Positions 1 through 7,640 of a stretch of 64,000 nt of DNA are shown here, in pieces. Location of the stretch: assembly GCF_023276655.1 (NCBI RefSeq), contig NZ_JALGRK010000001.1, positions 887,501 through 951,500 on the forward strand, in the 5' to 3' direction. The notes below the pieces were generated by a model that was not told the DNA's origin, searched no databases, and saw nothing but the letters and a program-made list of their open reading frames with translations. Source of the DNA: Olsenella intestinalis (GTDB lineage Bacteria > Actinomycetota > Coriobacteriia > Coriobacteriales > Atopobiaceae). The first letter of the stretch is position 1; every line of letters begins with the position of its first letter. The position numbers and the translations under genes were made by a program.

Positions 1-1054
1 TGGAACGATATGAGTGACTAGACGAATAACCAATTTCGAAACGCCAGTCGAAGAGTTTTGAATAGAGCTCCGCTGAATCTTTATAGCCGGACCCCTTCAA
101 TTCTCTTAGGTAGTTATATGTCGTCTCGTCGTTCCTGCTCAGATGACCTTGGACATATCCATATTTTGTCTCGCGCGTGATAGCGGGAGCGATGACGAAG
201 ACGGCAAGGAGGGCGGTGGCTACCACAACGACTGCGCCGATGGCAATGTACCTCTTCAACCGCGTTTTATTAGCTGACACGGCTTCGTTGCAGGCCGTCA
301 GCCGCTTGTCGGCATCTTTCCAGCCGGGAATCTGGCGGAAGAGTTCAATCGCTTGAGACATCGCCTTCTCGTCGCCCGTATGCTCTGAAAGAATGGCGGC
401 TTTCTGATAGATGGCGTCGTCCCTTTCGTCGGCAGAAGCCAAGAGCTCGGTCTCATCTTCGGTACTCAACAGCAAGCTCTTGTTTAACCCACATTCGCAG
501 CAGGCAGTGCGGCCAACGTTTAACTGGCCGCATGAGCAGACCCACCAACCTTCACTGTCGAACACTGGCCTGTTCCACGCTCGCTTGTTCCCTCCGCTCC
601 TGCTCAGTAGTTGATGCCGCCGTCTCATCGCCCTTTTGCTGAAGCAGAGCGGGTCGAGCTTCGGAACATCAATGGGATCCTGTTCGGCTTTCCATTTCTG
701 CTCGTCTGTTGTGACGTTCGTCAAGATGACGTCAGCCGCCTCCACGTCGCCTCGAGATAGTTTCTGTGCCTTCAGCGGCTTTTCCGCCGTTTGTTCAAGG
801 TCAACGTCTAGATCATCGAACTCTACGACCTCATTAGTGCCGTCGGAGTAGAAAAGCGTTGCGCTGCATCCGACAGAACGGATTGTTTCGTCGGAAACGT
901 TGCGAATCTTTACTTGGAGGAAAGCAGTTGCCGTTTGTGTGTTGCGGGAGACCTGTACGGCCGTCAGTAGAGCGGGGGATTTGGGCGACCAGAGCAGTCG
1001 ATGCTCTCCGTTGGTCGTACCGTCGGAACGGAAGACAACCTTGTAATCGGCCAT
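1..1054 (-). CDS. Zinc-ribbon single-pass membrane protein, cut by the left edge
   Basis: The frame is open for 351 codons from an ATG at 1054 to the window edge, so the C-terminus is missing. AGAAGGG lies 8 bases before the ATG. A treble CxC...CxxC zinc-ribbon-like cluster (CSCGQLN...CCECG) sits near residues 175-195. It is followed by a stretch with the pattern LFRQIPGWKDADKRL, which resembles the short helical repeats of zinc-ribbon/TPR-like membrane proteins, and by one membrane helix near residues 265-290. The small membrane gene at 1067-1336 ends 12 bases upstream, so the two are probably co-transcribed. Base composition is clearly less GC-rich than in the rest of the window. The function is unknown; an envelope sensor role is only a guess. 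Confidence 0.75.
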   Translation of the reverse strand, partial: MADYKVVFRSDGTTNGEHRLLWSPKSPALLTAVQVSRNTQTATAFLQVKIRNVSDETIRSVGCSATLFYSDGTNEVVEFDDLDVDLEQTAEKPLKAQKLSRGDVEAADVILTNVTTDEQKWKAEQDPIDVPKLDPLCFSKRAMRRRHQLLSRSGGNKRAWNRPVFDSEGWWVCSCGQLNVGRTACCECGLNKSLLLSTEDETELLASADERDDAIYQKAAILSEHTGDEKAMSQAIELFRQIPGWKDADKRLTACNEAVSANKTRLKRYIAIGAVVVVATALLAVFVIAPAITRETKYGYVQGHLSRNDETTYNYLRELKGSGYKDSAELYSKLFDWRFEIGYSSSHSYRS

Positions 1055-1066
1055 GGTCTAACCCTT

Positions 1067-1336
1067 CTATATGCTCGGGAGCTCGTCCTGTTCGGTTGCG
1101 GACGTGGCGGTTGAATTGCCGTTCGCGGCGGCAAATTTCCACAAGTGCATGTCCGGCAGTGCACAGACATAGAGACCTAATACGACTGGAGAGGCAAGGA
1201 TCCCGACAGCCCAAAGCATGCCCGTGCCTCCATTCGGGTAATGTCCCTTCTCCTTTGCGGCTTGGATAAGGAGTGGAATTGAAATAAAGTAACCGACCAG
1301 GAACGCGAGGAGTATCAGAAGCGAGAATCCGTACAT
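1067..1336 (-). CDS. Small two-helix membrane protein of unknown function
   Basis: Codes for 89 residues with two hydrophobic helices (about residues 4-25 and 42-62) and a polar tail rich in Asn, Thr and Ser. The ATG at 1336 is preceded by GGAAAGGAAACG, a plausible ribosome site. It is the first gene of a two-gene unit with the zinc-ribbon protein at 1-1054. The 215 bases upstream are AT-rich and carry no gene; a TAGTATCAAT stretch about 40 bases upstream could serve as a -10 region, but this is weak. I do not recognise a family. Confidence 0.6.
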   Translation of the reverse strand: MYGFSLLILLAFLVGYFISIPLLIQAAKEKGHYPNGGTGMLWAVGILASPVVLGLYVCALPDMHLWKFAAANGNSTATSATEQDELPSI

Positions 1337-1552
1337 TGTCGTTTCCTTTCCTTCGGGAATTCGGCGAAGCAGGACACTTATTGATACTAGGTGCGCTGTT
1401 GAACAATTAATTCATGTCACCCGTAAGTGGGGCTGATGTCAATCCGTGCGGCAATTTAGCGAATCCCTTCAACGCAGTTAATTCCGCCACGCAATCACAA
1501 TGGTCTCTTTAATTTGGTGTATCAACTTGTTAACGTTTGAGCAGTAATGGCG
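1337..1552. other. AT-rich gap without a gene
   Basis: I see no coding potential on either strand. The gap probably holds the promoter of the minus-strand pair at 1-1336 and the end of the transcript from the HNH gene at 1553-2407. No clear terminator hairpin is visible. Confidence 0.5.
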
Positions 1553-2407
1553 CTACAGCTCCTTCGCCGACTTGCCGTTGTTGCAGTCGTGGCAGAGGGT
1601 CCAGAGGTTCTCGGGCACGGTGAGGCCGCCGGCCGCGACGGGCACCTTGTGGTCGACCTCGAGCCTGGCACCCTCGGCGGCGGTGCGCCCGCAGAGCTGG
1701 CAGCGGTAGCCGTCGCGCTTGAGGATGTCGAAGCGCAGGCTTGGCGTCATGAGCGCGCGCTGGTGCTCGCGCGAGGCCTCGTGGCGGGCGCGCTCCTCGC
1801 TTGCGACGAGGGCTACGTAGACGTCCTGCGCGTCGAAGGCGCGGTTGGCGATGTAGCGGTTGCGTCCCTTGGGGGAGACGTAGGACCAGACCCAGGTTAT
1901 GTGCACGAGCTCGGCCTCGCGCAGCTGGCTGGTGGCCTGCTCGTGCGGGGCGTCGGCGCTCCAGAGGAGGTGCCACGGGACGGCCGGGCGCGGCGTGCTG
2001 TCGACGATGGCGCGGGCCTCGGCCGCGTAGGCGCGCCAGGTATCTGCGGGGACTGCGGCGAGCGAGGGCGCGCTGTCGGTCAGGTAGGCACTCAGGCCTG
2101 CTGTGGGGTCATAGCGGTCGAAGGCGTCCTTGCTGGGAAGCGCGACGTGCTGCCTGAGGTGCGCGAGGGCGTCGACCTCGGGGCCGAGGGCCTGGCGGTA
2201 GCGCTCGTTGAGGGCACGCATCTGCGCGAGGCGGGGTGCGGTAAGGCGATCGACGAGGCGCCTGCGGGCGAGGTGGTTGAGCAGGATGGCGACGGCGACG
2301 AGCGCAGCGACGGCGAGCGTGATGAGCGTGGCCGTGGCCAGGAGGTCGAGCAGGCCGCGGGCGACGTCGCCGGCCTGCGAGAGGGATGCGTTGTCGATCT
2401 GGTCCAT
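1553..2407 (-). CDS. Membrane-anchored HNH endonuclease family protein
   Basis: Codes for 284 residues. The C-terminus (about residues 225-284) is a textbook HNH fold: CQLCGRTAAEG, then LEVDHKVPVAAGG, then ENLWTLCHDCNNGKS, giving two CxxC zinc pairs and the DH and N residues of the active site. A hydrophobic helix at about residues 19-45, followed by RRR, suggests an N-terminal membrane anchor with the nuclease in the cytoplasm. The middle (about 60-220) matches nothing I know. The ATG at 2407 has CACGAGGAG about 5 bases upstream. It stands alone, with no methylase or other restriction gene beside it. HNH nuclease activity is family knowledge; the target is unknown. Confidence 0.85.
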   Translation of the reverse strand: MDQIDNASLSQAGDVARGLLDLLATATLITLAVAALVAVAILLNHLARRRLVDRLTAPRLAQMRALNERYRQALGPEVDALAHLRQHVALPSKDAFDRYDPTAGLSAYLTDSAPSLAAVPADTWRAYAAEARAIVDSTPRPAVPWHLLWSADAPHEQATSQLREAELVHITWVWSYVSPKGRNRYIANRAFDAQDVYVALVASEERARHEASREHQRALMTPSLRFDILKRDGYRCQLCGRTAAEGARLEVDHKVPVAAGGLTVPENLWTLCHDCNNGKSAKEL

Positions 2408-2761
2408 GGTGCTCCTCGTGGCGGCGGTTGCGGCGGTGGCCGCGGTGCCGGTCGCGCTCGATGGCGGTTCGGTTGAGCGTGGTCTTCTTCGTGTGGGTCA
2501 CCATCGTAGACCACGGGGAGGGCGCGGAGGTGGCTGCGTGAGCCCGGCGTGACGGCGGAGGCGACCGTGCCGCGCCCGGTTGGGCGCGGGCGCGGGGCAG
2601 GCTCTTCTCGGCTGCGCGGTGGCGGGCGTTTGCAGAAACGTCGCAGGGCGCGGGGGCTGGGGTGGGGCGCCTGCCAGCTGCTGTATAATCGTCTGTCGCG
2701 CCGACGGGCGCCGAGGCGCCTGCTGGGCACCCGTACACAGACACTTGAGGAGACCCGCACC
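2408..2761. other. Divergent promoter region between the HNH gene and metG
   Basis: A GC-rich gap with no convincing gene. It holds the ribosome site of the HNH gene at its left end, a copy of the repeated 10-mer GCTCTTCTCG at 2601, a TATAAT at 2684-2689 and the metG ribosome site at its right end. A TACGAT at about 2508-2513 on the minus strand could be the -10 of the HNH gene, but this is weak. Confidence 0.5.
2684..2689 (+). promoter_or_regulatory. -10 element of the metG promoter
   Basis: A perfect TATAAT preceded directly by CTG, 72 bases before the metG ATG. No good -35 lies 16-18 bases upstream, so the promoter may depend on an activator or on the -10 alone. Confidence 0.55.
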
Positions 2762-4375
2762 ATGGACCAGACCGAGAAGCCGTCCTTCTTCATCACCACG
2801 CCCATCTACTACGTCAACGCCGCCCCGCACCTGGGGACCGCCTACTGCACGATGCTCTGCGACGTGCAGGCGCGCTACCGTCGCGCGGCGGGCTATGACG
2901 TGAAGTTCCTGACGGGCATGGACGAGCACGGACAGAAGGTGGCCGAGGCCGCCGAGGCCCACGGCATGACGCCGCAGGAGTGGTGCGACTCGCAGGCGCC
3001 CTTGTTCACCGGGCTCTGGGACGAGCTGGAGATCGCCAACGACGACTTCATCCGCACGACCGAGCCGCGCCAGCAGCGTGCGGTGCAGCGCCTGTGGGAG
3101 CGCATGCGCGAGAGCGGCTACCTCTACAAGGGCAGCTACGACGGCTGGTACTGCGTGCCCGAGGAGACGTACTTCACCGAGAACCAGGTGCGCAAGTCCG
3201 ACGAGGAGCACGAGTGCGTGGGCCAGCACCTGTGCCCGGACTGCGGTCGTCCCCTGGAGCGCGTGCAGGAGGAGTCGTACTTCTTCAAGCTCTCCGCGTT
3301 CCAGGACAGGCTGCTTGCGCTCTACGACGAGCACCCCGAGTTCGTGCAGCCGGACTTCCGCATGAACGAGGTGCGCAGCTTCGTCGAGGGCGGGCTGCAG
3401 GACCTGTCGGTGAGCCGCACGAGCTTTGACTGGGGCATCAAGGTGCCCTTCGACGACAAGCACGTCACCTACGTGTGGTTTGACGCCCTTCTCAACTATG
3501 CCACCGCGGTGGGATTTGCCGACGAGACGGACGAGGGCAAGGCCGAGTACGCGAAGCGCTGGCCCGCGCAGTTCCACGTGGTGGGCAAGGACATCATCCG
3601 CTTCCACTGCGTGATCTGGCCGGCCATGCTGATGGCCATTGGCGAGGAGCTGCCCGAGCACGTGTTCGCGCACGGCTTCCTGACGGTGCGCAACAGCGAG
3701 ACCGGCAAGGCCGAGAAGATGAGCAAGTCGCGCGGCAACGCGATCGCGCCCGCCGACGTGGTGGAGCGCCTGGGCGTGGAGGGGTATCGCTACTACTTCA
3801 TGACCGACGTGACGCACGGCGAGGACTCGGCCATCAGCTTCGAGCGCATGGACCAGGTCTACAACGCCGACCTCGCCAACAGCTGGGGCAACCTCGTGAG
3901 CCGCGCGCTGAACATGAGCGCGAAGTACTTTGACGGCTGCGTGCCGGAGCTCGACGGGGGCGTGCTCGACGCCGAGAGCCCGCTGCGCGAGATTGCCCAG
4001 GGCATCGAGGGCCGCTACGCCGAGCGCATGGACGTGCTGGACTACGCCGGCGCCAAGGACGTGGTGATGGAGCTCGTGCACGCCGCGAACCACTACGTGG
4101 AGGACTCGGCTCCCTGGACCGTGGCGAAGGACCCCGCGCGTGCCGGCGAGCTGAAGGTGATCATCTCGCACCTGCTCGAGAGCATCCGCATCTGCGCGCA
4201 CCTGTTCGCGCCGATCATGCCGGAGACGTCGGCCGAGGTGCTGCGTCGCATGGGCCTCGAGGCCGAGGTGGAGTGCGAGGACCTGGCCGCCGCCTGCGCG
4301 TGGGGCGGGCTTAAGGGTGGCGTCGCCGTGACCAAGGGCGACGCGCTGTTCCCGCGCCTGGCGCAGGAGAAGTAG
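2762..4375 (+). CDS. metG: Methionyl-tRNA synthetase
   Basis: Charges tRNA-Met with methionine for translation. The 537-residue protein carries the class I signatures: PHLGTAY (the HIGH-type motif) at residues 22-28 and KMSKS at about 319-323. A CPDCG knuckle at residues 158-162 with an upstream Cys fits the single-zinc type. It ends after the anticodon-binding helices and lacks the C-terminal tRNA-binding (EMAP-like) domain, as in many short bacterial MetRS. The ATG at 2762 is chosen because TTGAGGAGA precedes it by about 9 bases; the frame is open further upstream, but the residues there do not fit the family. A strong terminator follows at 4387. Confidence 0.97.
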   Translation: MDQTEKPSFFITTPIYYVNAAPHLGTAYCTMLCDVQARYRRAAGYDVKFLTGMDEHGQKVAEAAEAHGMTPQEWCDSQAPLFTGLWDELEIANDDFIRTTEPRQQRAVQRLWERMRESGYLYKGSYDGWYCVPEETYFTENQVRKSDEEHECVGQHLCPDCGRPLERVQEESYFFKLSAFQDRLLALYDEHPEFVQPDFRMNEVRSFVEGGLQDLSVSRTSFDWGIKVPFDDKHVTYVWFDALLNYATAVGFADETDEGKAEYAKRWPAQFHVVGKDIIRFHCVIWPAMLMAIGEELPEHVFAHGFLTVRNSETGKAEKMSKSRGNAIAPADVVERLGVEGYRYYFMTDVTHGEDSAISFERMDQVYNADLANSWGNLVSRALNMSAKYFDGCVPELDGGVLDAESPLREIAQGIEGRYAERMDVLDYAGAKDVVMELVHAANHYVEDSAPWTVAKDPARAGELKVIISHLLESIRICAHLFAPIMPETSAEVLRRMGLEAEVECEDLAAACAWGGLKGGVAVTKGDALFPRLAQEK

Positions 4376-4386
4376 GGACGCTTGCC

Positions 4387-4438
4387 GGGCCGGTGCGGCG
4401 TTGGGGCGATGCCCTGGCGGCGTGCCGGCCCTATTTTT
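4387..4438 (+). terminator. Terminator between metG and rsmA
   Basis: GGGCCGG at 4387-4393 pairs with CCGGCCC at 4425-4431, with further pairing inside the loop, followed by TATTTTTGTT. It lies just before the rsmA ribosome site, so rsmA may be made partly by read-through or from a promoter inside metG. Confidence 0.6.
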
Positions 4439-4453
4439 GTTAGGAGGGGTGCG

Positions 4454-5410
4454 ATGGCGCACTCGTGGCTGGCCAACGTACGCGAGACCAAGGGCGTGCT
4501 GGAGGAGTTCGGCCTCTACACCAAGCACCGGCTGGGGCAGAACTTCCTGGTGAACGACGACGTGATCGGGAAGATCCTGGCGCTTGCGGAACTGGGCGCC
4601 GACGACGTGGTCTTCGAGGTGGGGCCGGGCATCGGCACGCTGACGGTGACGATGCTGGGCCAGGCCGGGGCCGTGTGCTCGGTCGAGGCGGACCGAACCC
4701 TGGAGGCCGTGCTGCCCCACACGTGCGCCCGCGACTCCGAGCGCTTCGCCCTCGTGATGGGCGACGCCCTGCGCGTGGGGGAGGCTTCTCTCGTCGAGGC
4801 GGTGGAGGCGCTTGGCATCGAGGGGCTCGACCCGCGGCCGACGAAGCTCGTCTCGAACCTGCCGTACCAGGTGGCTGCGACCATCATCCTGAAGACGCTC
4901 ATGGAAATGCCGACGGTGCGGCGCTGCGTGGTGATGGTGCAGGCCGAGGTGGCCGACCGGATCGCGGCGGTGCCCGGGACGCGCGCGTTTGGCGCGTACA
5001 CGGCGAAGCTGGCGCTGTATGGCGAGGTCACGGGGCGCTTCGAGGTGGGGCCCGGCAACTTCATGCCGCCGCCGCACGTGGACTCGGCCGTGGTGAGGAT
5101 CGACCGGCGCGAGATGGTCGACCCCGAGACTGCGGAGGCCGTGGCGCCGGCGCGGCTGGCGCGGGCCGTCGAGGTGATCGACGCGGCGTTCGCGCAGAAG
5201 CGCAAGACGATTCGAAACTCCATGGGCGCGAACGGCTTTGACAAGGCGGCGCTCGACGCGGCGTTTGAGGCGTGCGGGATTGCGCCGACGGCACGCGCGG
5301 AGGCGCTCGAGGTTGCCGACTTCGTGCGGCTGACCGCGGCGCTCGAGGGCGCGGGCGCGTTTGCGGGCGCGGACGGCGATGGCGCCGGTGCCGGCGAGGC
5401 GGGGGAGTAG
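4454..5410 (+). CDS. rsmA: 16S rRNA (adenine1518/1519-N6)-dimethyltransferase
   Basis: Dimethylates two adjacent adenines in the 3' hairpin of 16S rRNA during small-subunit assembly. The 318-residue protein has GQNFL at residues 28-32, the SAM-binding motif I VGPGIGTLT at 56-64 and the catalytic NLPY at 135-138. The ATG at 4454 has a strong TAGGAGGGG site. The last 20 or so residues are a low-complexity Gly/Ala/Asp tail not typical of the family. The TatD-type gene starts 2 bases after the stop, so the two are co-translated or at least co-transcribed. Confidence 0.96.
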   Translation: MAHSWLANVRETKGVLEEFGLYTKHRLGQNFLVNDDVIGKILALAELGADDVVFEVGPGIGTLTVTMLGQAGAVCSVEADRTLEAVLPHTCARDSERFALVMGDALRVGEASLVEAVEALGIEGLDPRPTKLVSNLPYQVAATIILKTLMEMPTVRRCVVMVQAEVADRIAAVPGTRAFGAYTAKLALYGEVTGRFEVGPGNFMPPPHVDSAVVRIDRREMVDPETAEAVAPARLARAVEVIDAAFAQKRKTIRNSMGANGFDKAALDAAFEACGIAPTARAEALEVADFVRLTAALEGAGAFAGADGDGAGAGEAGE

Positions 5411-5412
5411 CG

Positions 5413-6423
5413 ATGGCTCAGGAGAAGGTGTCCGTTGACGAGCTGACGCTCGAGGACGGCGAGCTGTTCCACGACCGCAAGGGCCGCGTGAAGGAGTGGC
5501 CGCGGCCGCTTGCGCCCCTGGCCGAGAGCCACGGCCACCTGACGAGCTTCCACCGGCACGACCCCGAGGTGGCGATCTGCCGCGCGGCGCTTGCCGGCGT
5601 GCGGATGCTGGTGGTGCCGTTCGACCCCGTGGACGAGGTGCCGCGCAAGTTTGCGACGGCGCAGGAGTTCCTGGCGCGGCTGGACGCCGAGGTCGAGGGT
5701 GCCGCGCGGCGCATCGAGGAGTGCGCCGAGCACGGGCTTTATGTGCCGGAGTTTTCCGGCTACGACGCGCCCGCGCTCGTGGACAACGTGCGCATCGTCG
5801 TGGGCGTGCACCCCTATAGCGCGGCCGACCTCGACGACGCGGCGCTGGGCGAGATCAAGGCTCTTCTGTGCAGCGAGCGCTGCGTGGGCGTGGGCGAGAT
5901 CGGCCTGGACTTCGGGCCCTACAACGAGCTGGGCGAGGACGTTCAGCTGCGGGCGTTTCGCGCGCAGCTGCGTCTGGCGCACGAGCATGACCTGCCCGTG
6001 GAGCTGCACATCCGCGACAACCCGAATGATGCGACGTGCCGCGCGCACGCGCTGGCGGCCGAGGTGCTGCGCGAGGAGGGCGTGCCCGCGCGCGGGTGCG
6101 ACCTGCACTGCTTCACGCAGGGCCCCGAGGTCATGGCGCCGTTCGTGGAGCTGGGGTGCCACGTGGCGTTTGGCGGCGCGGTGACGTTTGCCAAGTCTGA
6201 CGACATCCGCGCGGCGGCGGCCGCGTGCCCGACGGGGCAGATCCTGCTCGAGACTGACTCGCCGTACATGGCGCCCGTGCCGCTGCGCGGGGAGGAGTGC
6301 GAGCCGGCGATGTGCGCGTTCACGGCGGGGCTTCTTGCGGACGTGCGCGAGGAGGTGGGGTTCACGAGGCAGGGAACCTACGACGCACTCTGGGAGAACG
6401 CGCGGAGGCTCTTCTCGGCGTAG
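5413..6423 (+). CDS. TatD-family metal-dependent hydrolase
   Basis: A member of the TatD family of metal-dependent phosphodiesterases/DNases (amidohydrolase fold). Visible metal ligands and motifs are SHGHL (residues 39-43, the HxH pair), GEIGLDF near 160, ELHIRD near 197, LHCFTQ near 231 and LLETDSPYM near 280. At 336 residues it is longer than the usual 260, because of an N-terminal extension and an insertion between the first strand and helix. The start at 5413 is fixed by GGGGGAG and by the 2-base gap after rsmA; TatD beside rsmA is a common bacterial arrangement. Substrate unknown; a nuclease quality-control role is family inference. Confidence 0.9.
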   Translation: MAQEKVSVDELTLEDGELFHDRKGRVKEWPRPLAPLAESHGHLTSFHRHDPEVAICRAALAGVRMLVVPFDPVDEVPRKFATAQEFLARLDAEVEGAARRIEECAEHGLYVPEFSGYDAPALVDNVRIVVGVHPYSAADLDDAALGEIKALLCSERCVGVGEIGLDFGPYNELGEDVQLRAFRAQLRLAHEHDLPVELHIRDNPNDATCRAHALAAEVLREEGVPARGCDLHCFTQGPEVMAPFVELGCHVAFGGAVTFAKSDDIRAAAAACPTGQILLETDSPYMAPVPLRGEECEPAMCAFTAGLLADVREEVGFTRQGTYDALWENARRLFSA

Positions 6424-6549
6424 CGCCGATGGCGCTGAGGCGACGTGCCGCGCGCGGATCGCTTGCGACGCGCGGGCGCCGGCGCGACTAGACTGGCCAC
6501 ACAACCCGGCAACCCCTTGCACGCCGACGCGTGAGGGGGAGTCGTGCTG

Positions 6550-7314
6550 ATGCCGATGGCCGATGCGGGGCCACGCCCGGGCGGGCGCGTGGCCGAGGCG
6601 CTTCGGACGCTGGGGCAGGGCGCCCTGGAGCTGGCCTTTCCCACGCGCTGCGTGCGCTGCGACATGCCCGGGTCCCTCATCTGCGACGAGTGCCGCGAGG
6701 CGCTTCCCTGGATCTGCCAGCGCTGGGCGTGCCCGCACTGCGGCGCGCCGTTCGGCTGGCTCACGTGCACCGAGTGCAAGCGCGACTGGGGCGTGCGCTC
6801 GACCGTGGCGGCGCTCACGTTCGCCGGGACGCCGGCGCGGATGGTGACGTGCTTCAAGGACGAGCACGAGATGCGGCTCGCGCCCGTGATCGCGGCGGCG
6901 ATGGCGACGGCGCTCGACGAGGCGTCCGCATGGCCTGCCGAGGACGGACGCGCGCGCTTCTCGGCCGATGACGTGGACGTGCTGTGCTTCGTGCCGGCGA
7001 CCGCGGGGGCGTACGCGCGGCGCGGCTTCGACCACATGGAGCTCGTGGCGCGAGACCTCTCATGCATGGTTGGCGTGCCGCTTGCCGATGTGCTCGCGCG
7101 CCACGCGGCGAGCGACCAGAGGGGGCTGGGCAAGGCCGAGCGCGAGCGCAACCTCGCGGGTACCGTCGAGGTCGTGGGCGACGTGGCCGGCCTCTCGGTG
7201 CTTCTGGCCGACGACGTGATCACCACCGGGTCGAGCGTGAGGGCGTGCGCGAACGCGCTGCTCGAGCGAGGTGCGCGCGACGTGAGCGTCTGCGCGCTCG
7301 CCCGGGTTTGGTAG
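6550..7314 (+). CDS. ComF-family phosphoribosyltransferase-like protein
   Basis: A ComF/ComFC-type protein of about 254 residues. The N-terminus holds two CxxC-type zinc pairs (CVRCDMPG...CDEC and CPHCGAP...CTECK). The C-terminus holds the PRPP-binding loop LLADDVITTGSS (about residues 217-228). ComF proteins act in DNA uptake in competent bacteria, but many non-competent species keep them. AGGGGGA ends 9 bases before the ATG at 6550; an in-frame GTG at 6544 would leave only 3 bases and is less likely. Directly downstream is the structured RNA at 7349, then a lipoprotein gene, then hpf. Confidence 0.85.
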   Translation: MPMADAGPRPGGRVAEALRTLGQGALELAFPTRCVRCDMPGSLICDECREALPWICQRWACPHCGAPFGWLTCTECKRDWGVRSTVAALTFAGTPARMVTCFKDEHEMRLAPVIAAAMATALDEASAWPAEDGRARFSADDVDVLCFVPATAGAYARRGFDHMELVARDLSCMVGVPLADVLARHAASDQRGLGKAERERNLAGTVEVVGDVAGLSVLLADDVITTGSSVRACANALLERGARDVSVCALARVW

Positions 7315-7337
7315 GCGCGTCGCGCGGGGATGATTGG

Positions 7338-7343
7338 TATACT
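7338..7343 (+). promoter_or_regulatory. Extended -10 promoter of the structured RNA
   Basis: TTGGTATACT at 7334-7343 is an extended -10 (TGn-TATACT). Transcription would start near 7349-7350, exactly where the outer stem of the RNA begins. No clear -35 is needed for this class. Confidence 0.6.
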
Positions 7344-7348
7344 CTTGC

Positions 7349-7617
7349 TACGTCTTATTCAGGTCTGTGGTTGCGGAGGCGCCCTCGGGAACCTCCAAGT
7401 CCATGGCAGACGAGGCCAAAAGGATCCACGTAAGTCTGGACGTGCGCGGCCAGGCGAGCATGGCTCGTTCTAGAAGTAAGTCGTACCGCCCGTCACTAGG
7501 AGGCACAGGGCCTCCCGGGCGAGAGGGCAAGTAGTGGGGGGCCGTGAAGCCCCGAAGCGAACGTCCCAGTACGCGTGTGTGGGGGCAAATACCAGGTCAG
7601 CTGGATGAGACGACGTA
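7349..7617 (+). ncRNA. Structured RNA, candidate raiA-motif RNA
   Basis: About 269 bases that read as a folded RNA and not as a gene. The two ends close on each other: TACGTC (7349-7354) pairs with GACGTA (7612-7617), and TTATTCAG (7355-7362) pairs with CTGGATGA (7601-7608) allowing two G-U pairs. Inside are clear hairpins: GGAGG/CCTCC at 7375-7396 with a nested CCC/GGG, and GGGGC/GCCCC at 7538-7553. It has its own extended -10. Its place between comF and the ribosome hibernation gene hpf is the usual neighbourhood of the raiA motif, hence the name; that link is inference from context, as I cannot run a covariance model. It does not match RNase P, tmRNA, SRP or 6S RNA signatures. Confidence 0.55.
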
Positions 7618-7640
7618 CGGAACGAACGGGAGACGACTAG

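Noticed and set aside
2498-5077. Long minus-strand frame opposite metG and rsmA
   Set aside because: It is a shadow of high-GC plus-strand genes: low-complexity His/Arg/Ala residues, no ribosome site, and clear protein families on the other strand.
7334-7534. A 66-codon protein within the structured RNA
   Set aside because: The start lies inside the promoter -10, no ribosome site precedes it, and the composition is explained by RNA stems.
7349-7617. RNase P RNA, tmRNA, SRP RNA, 6S RNA or lysine/SAM riboswitch
   Set aside because: None of the invariant blocks is present (for example no GGAAGGAAGC of SRP, no GAGGAAAGTCC of RNase P, no tRNA-like ends of tmRNA), and the RNA is closed by its own terminal stem.
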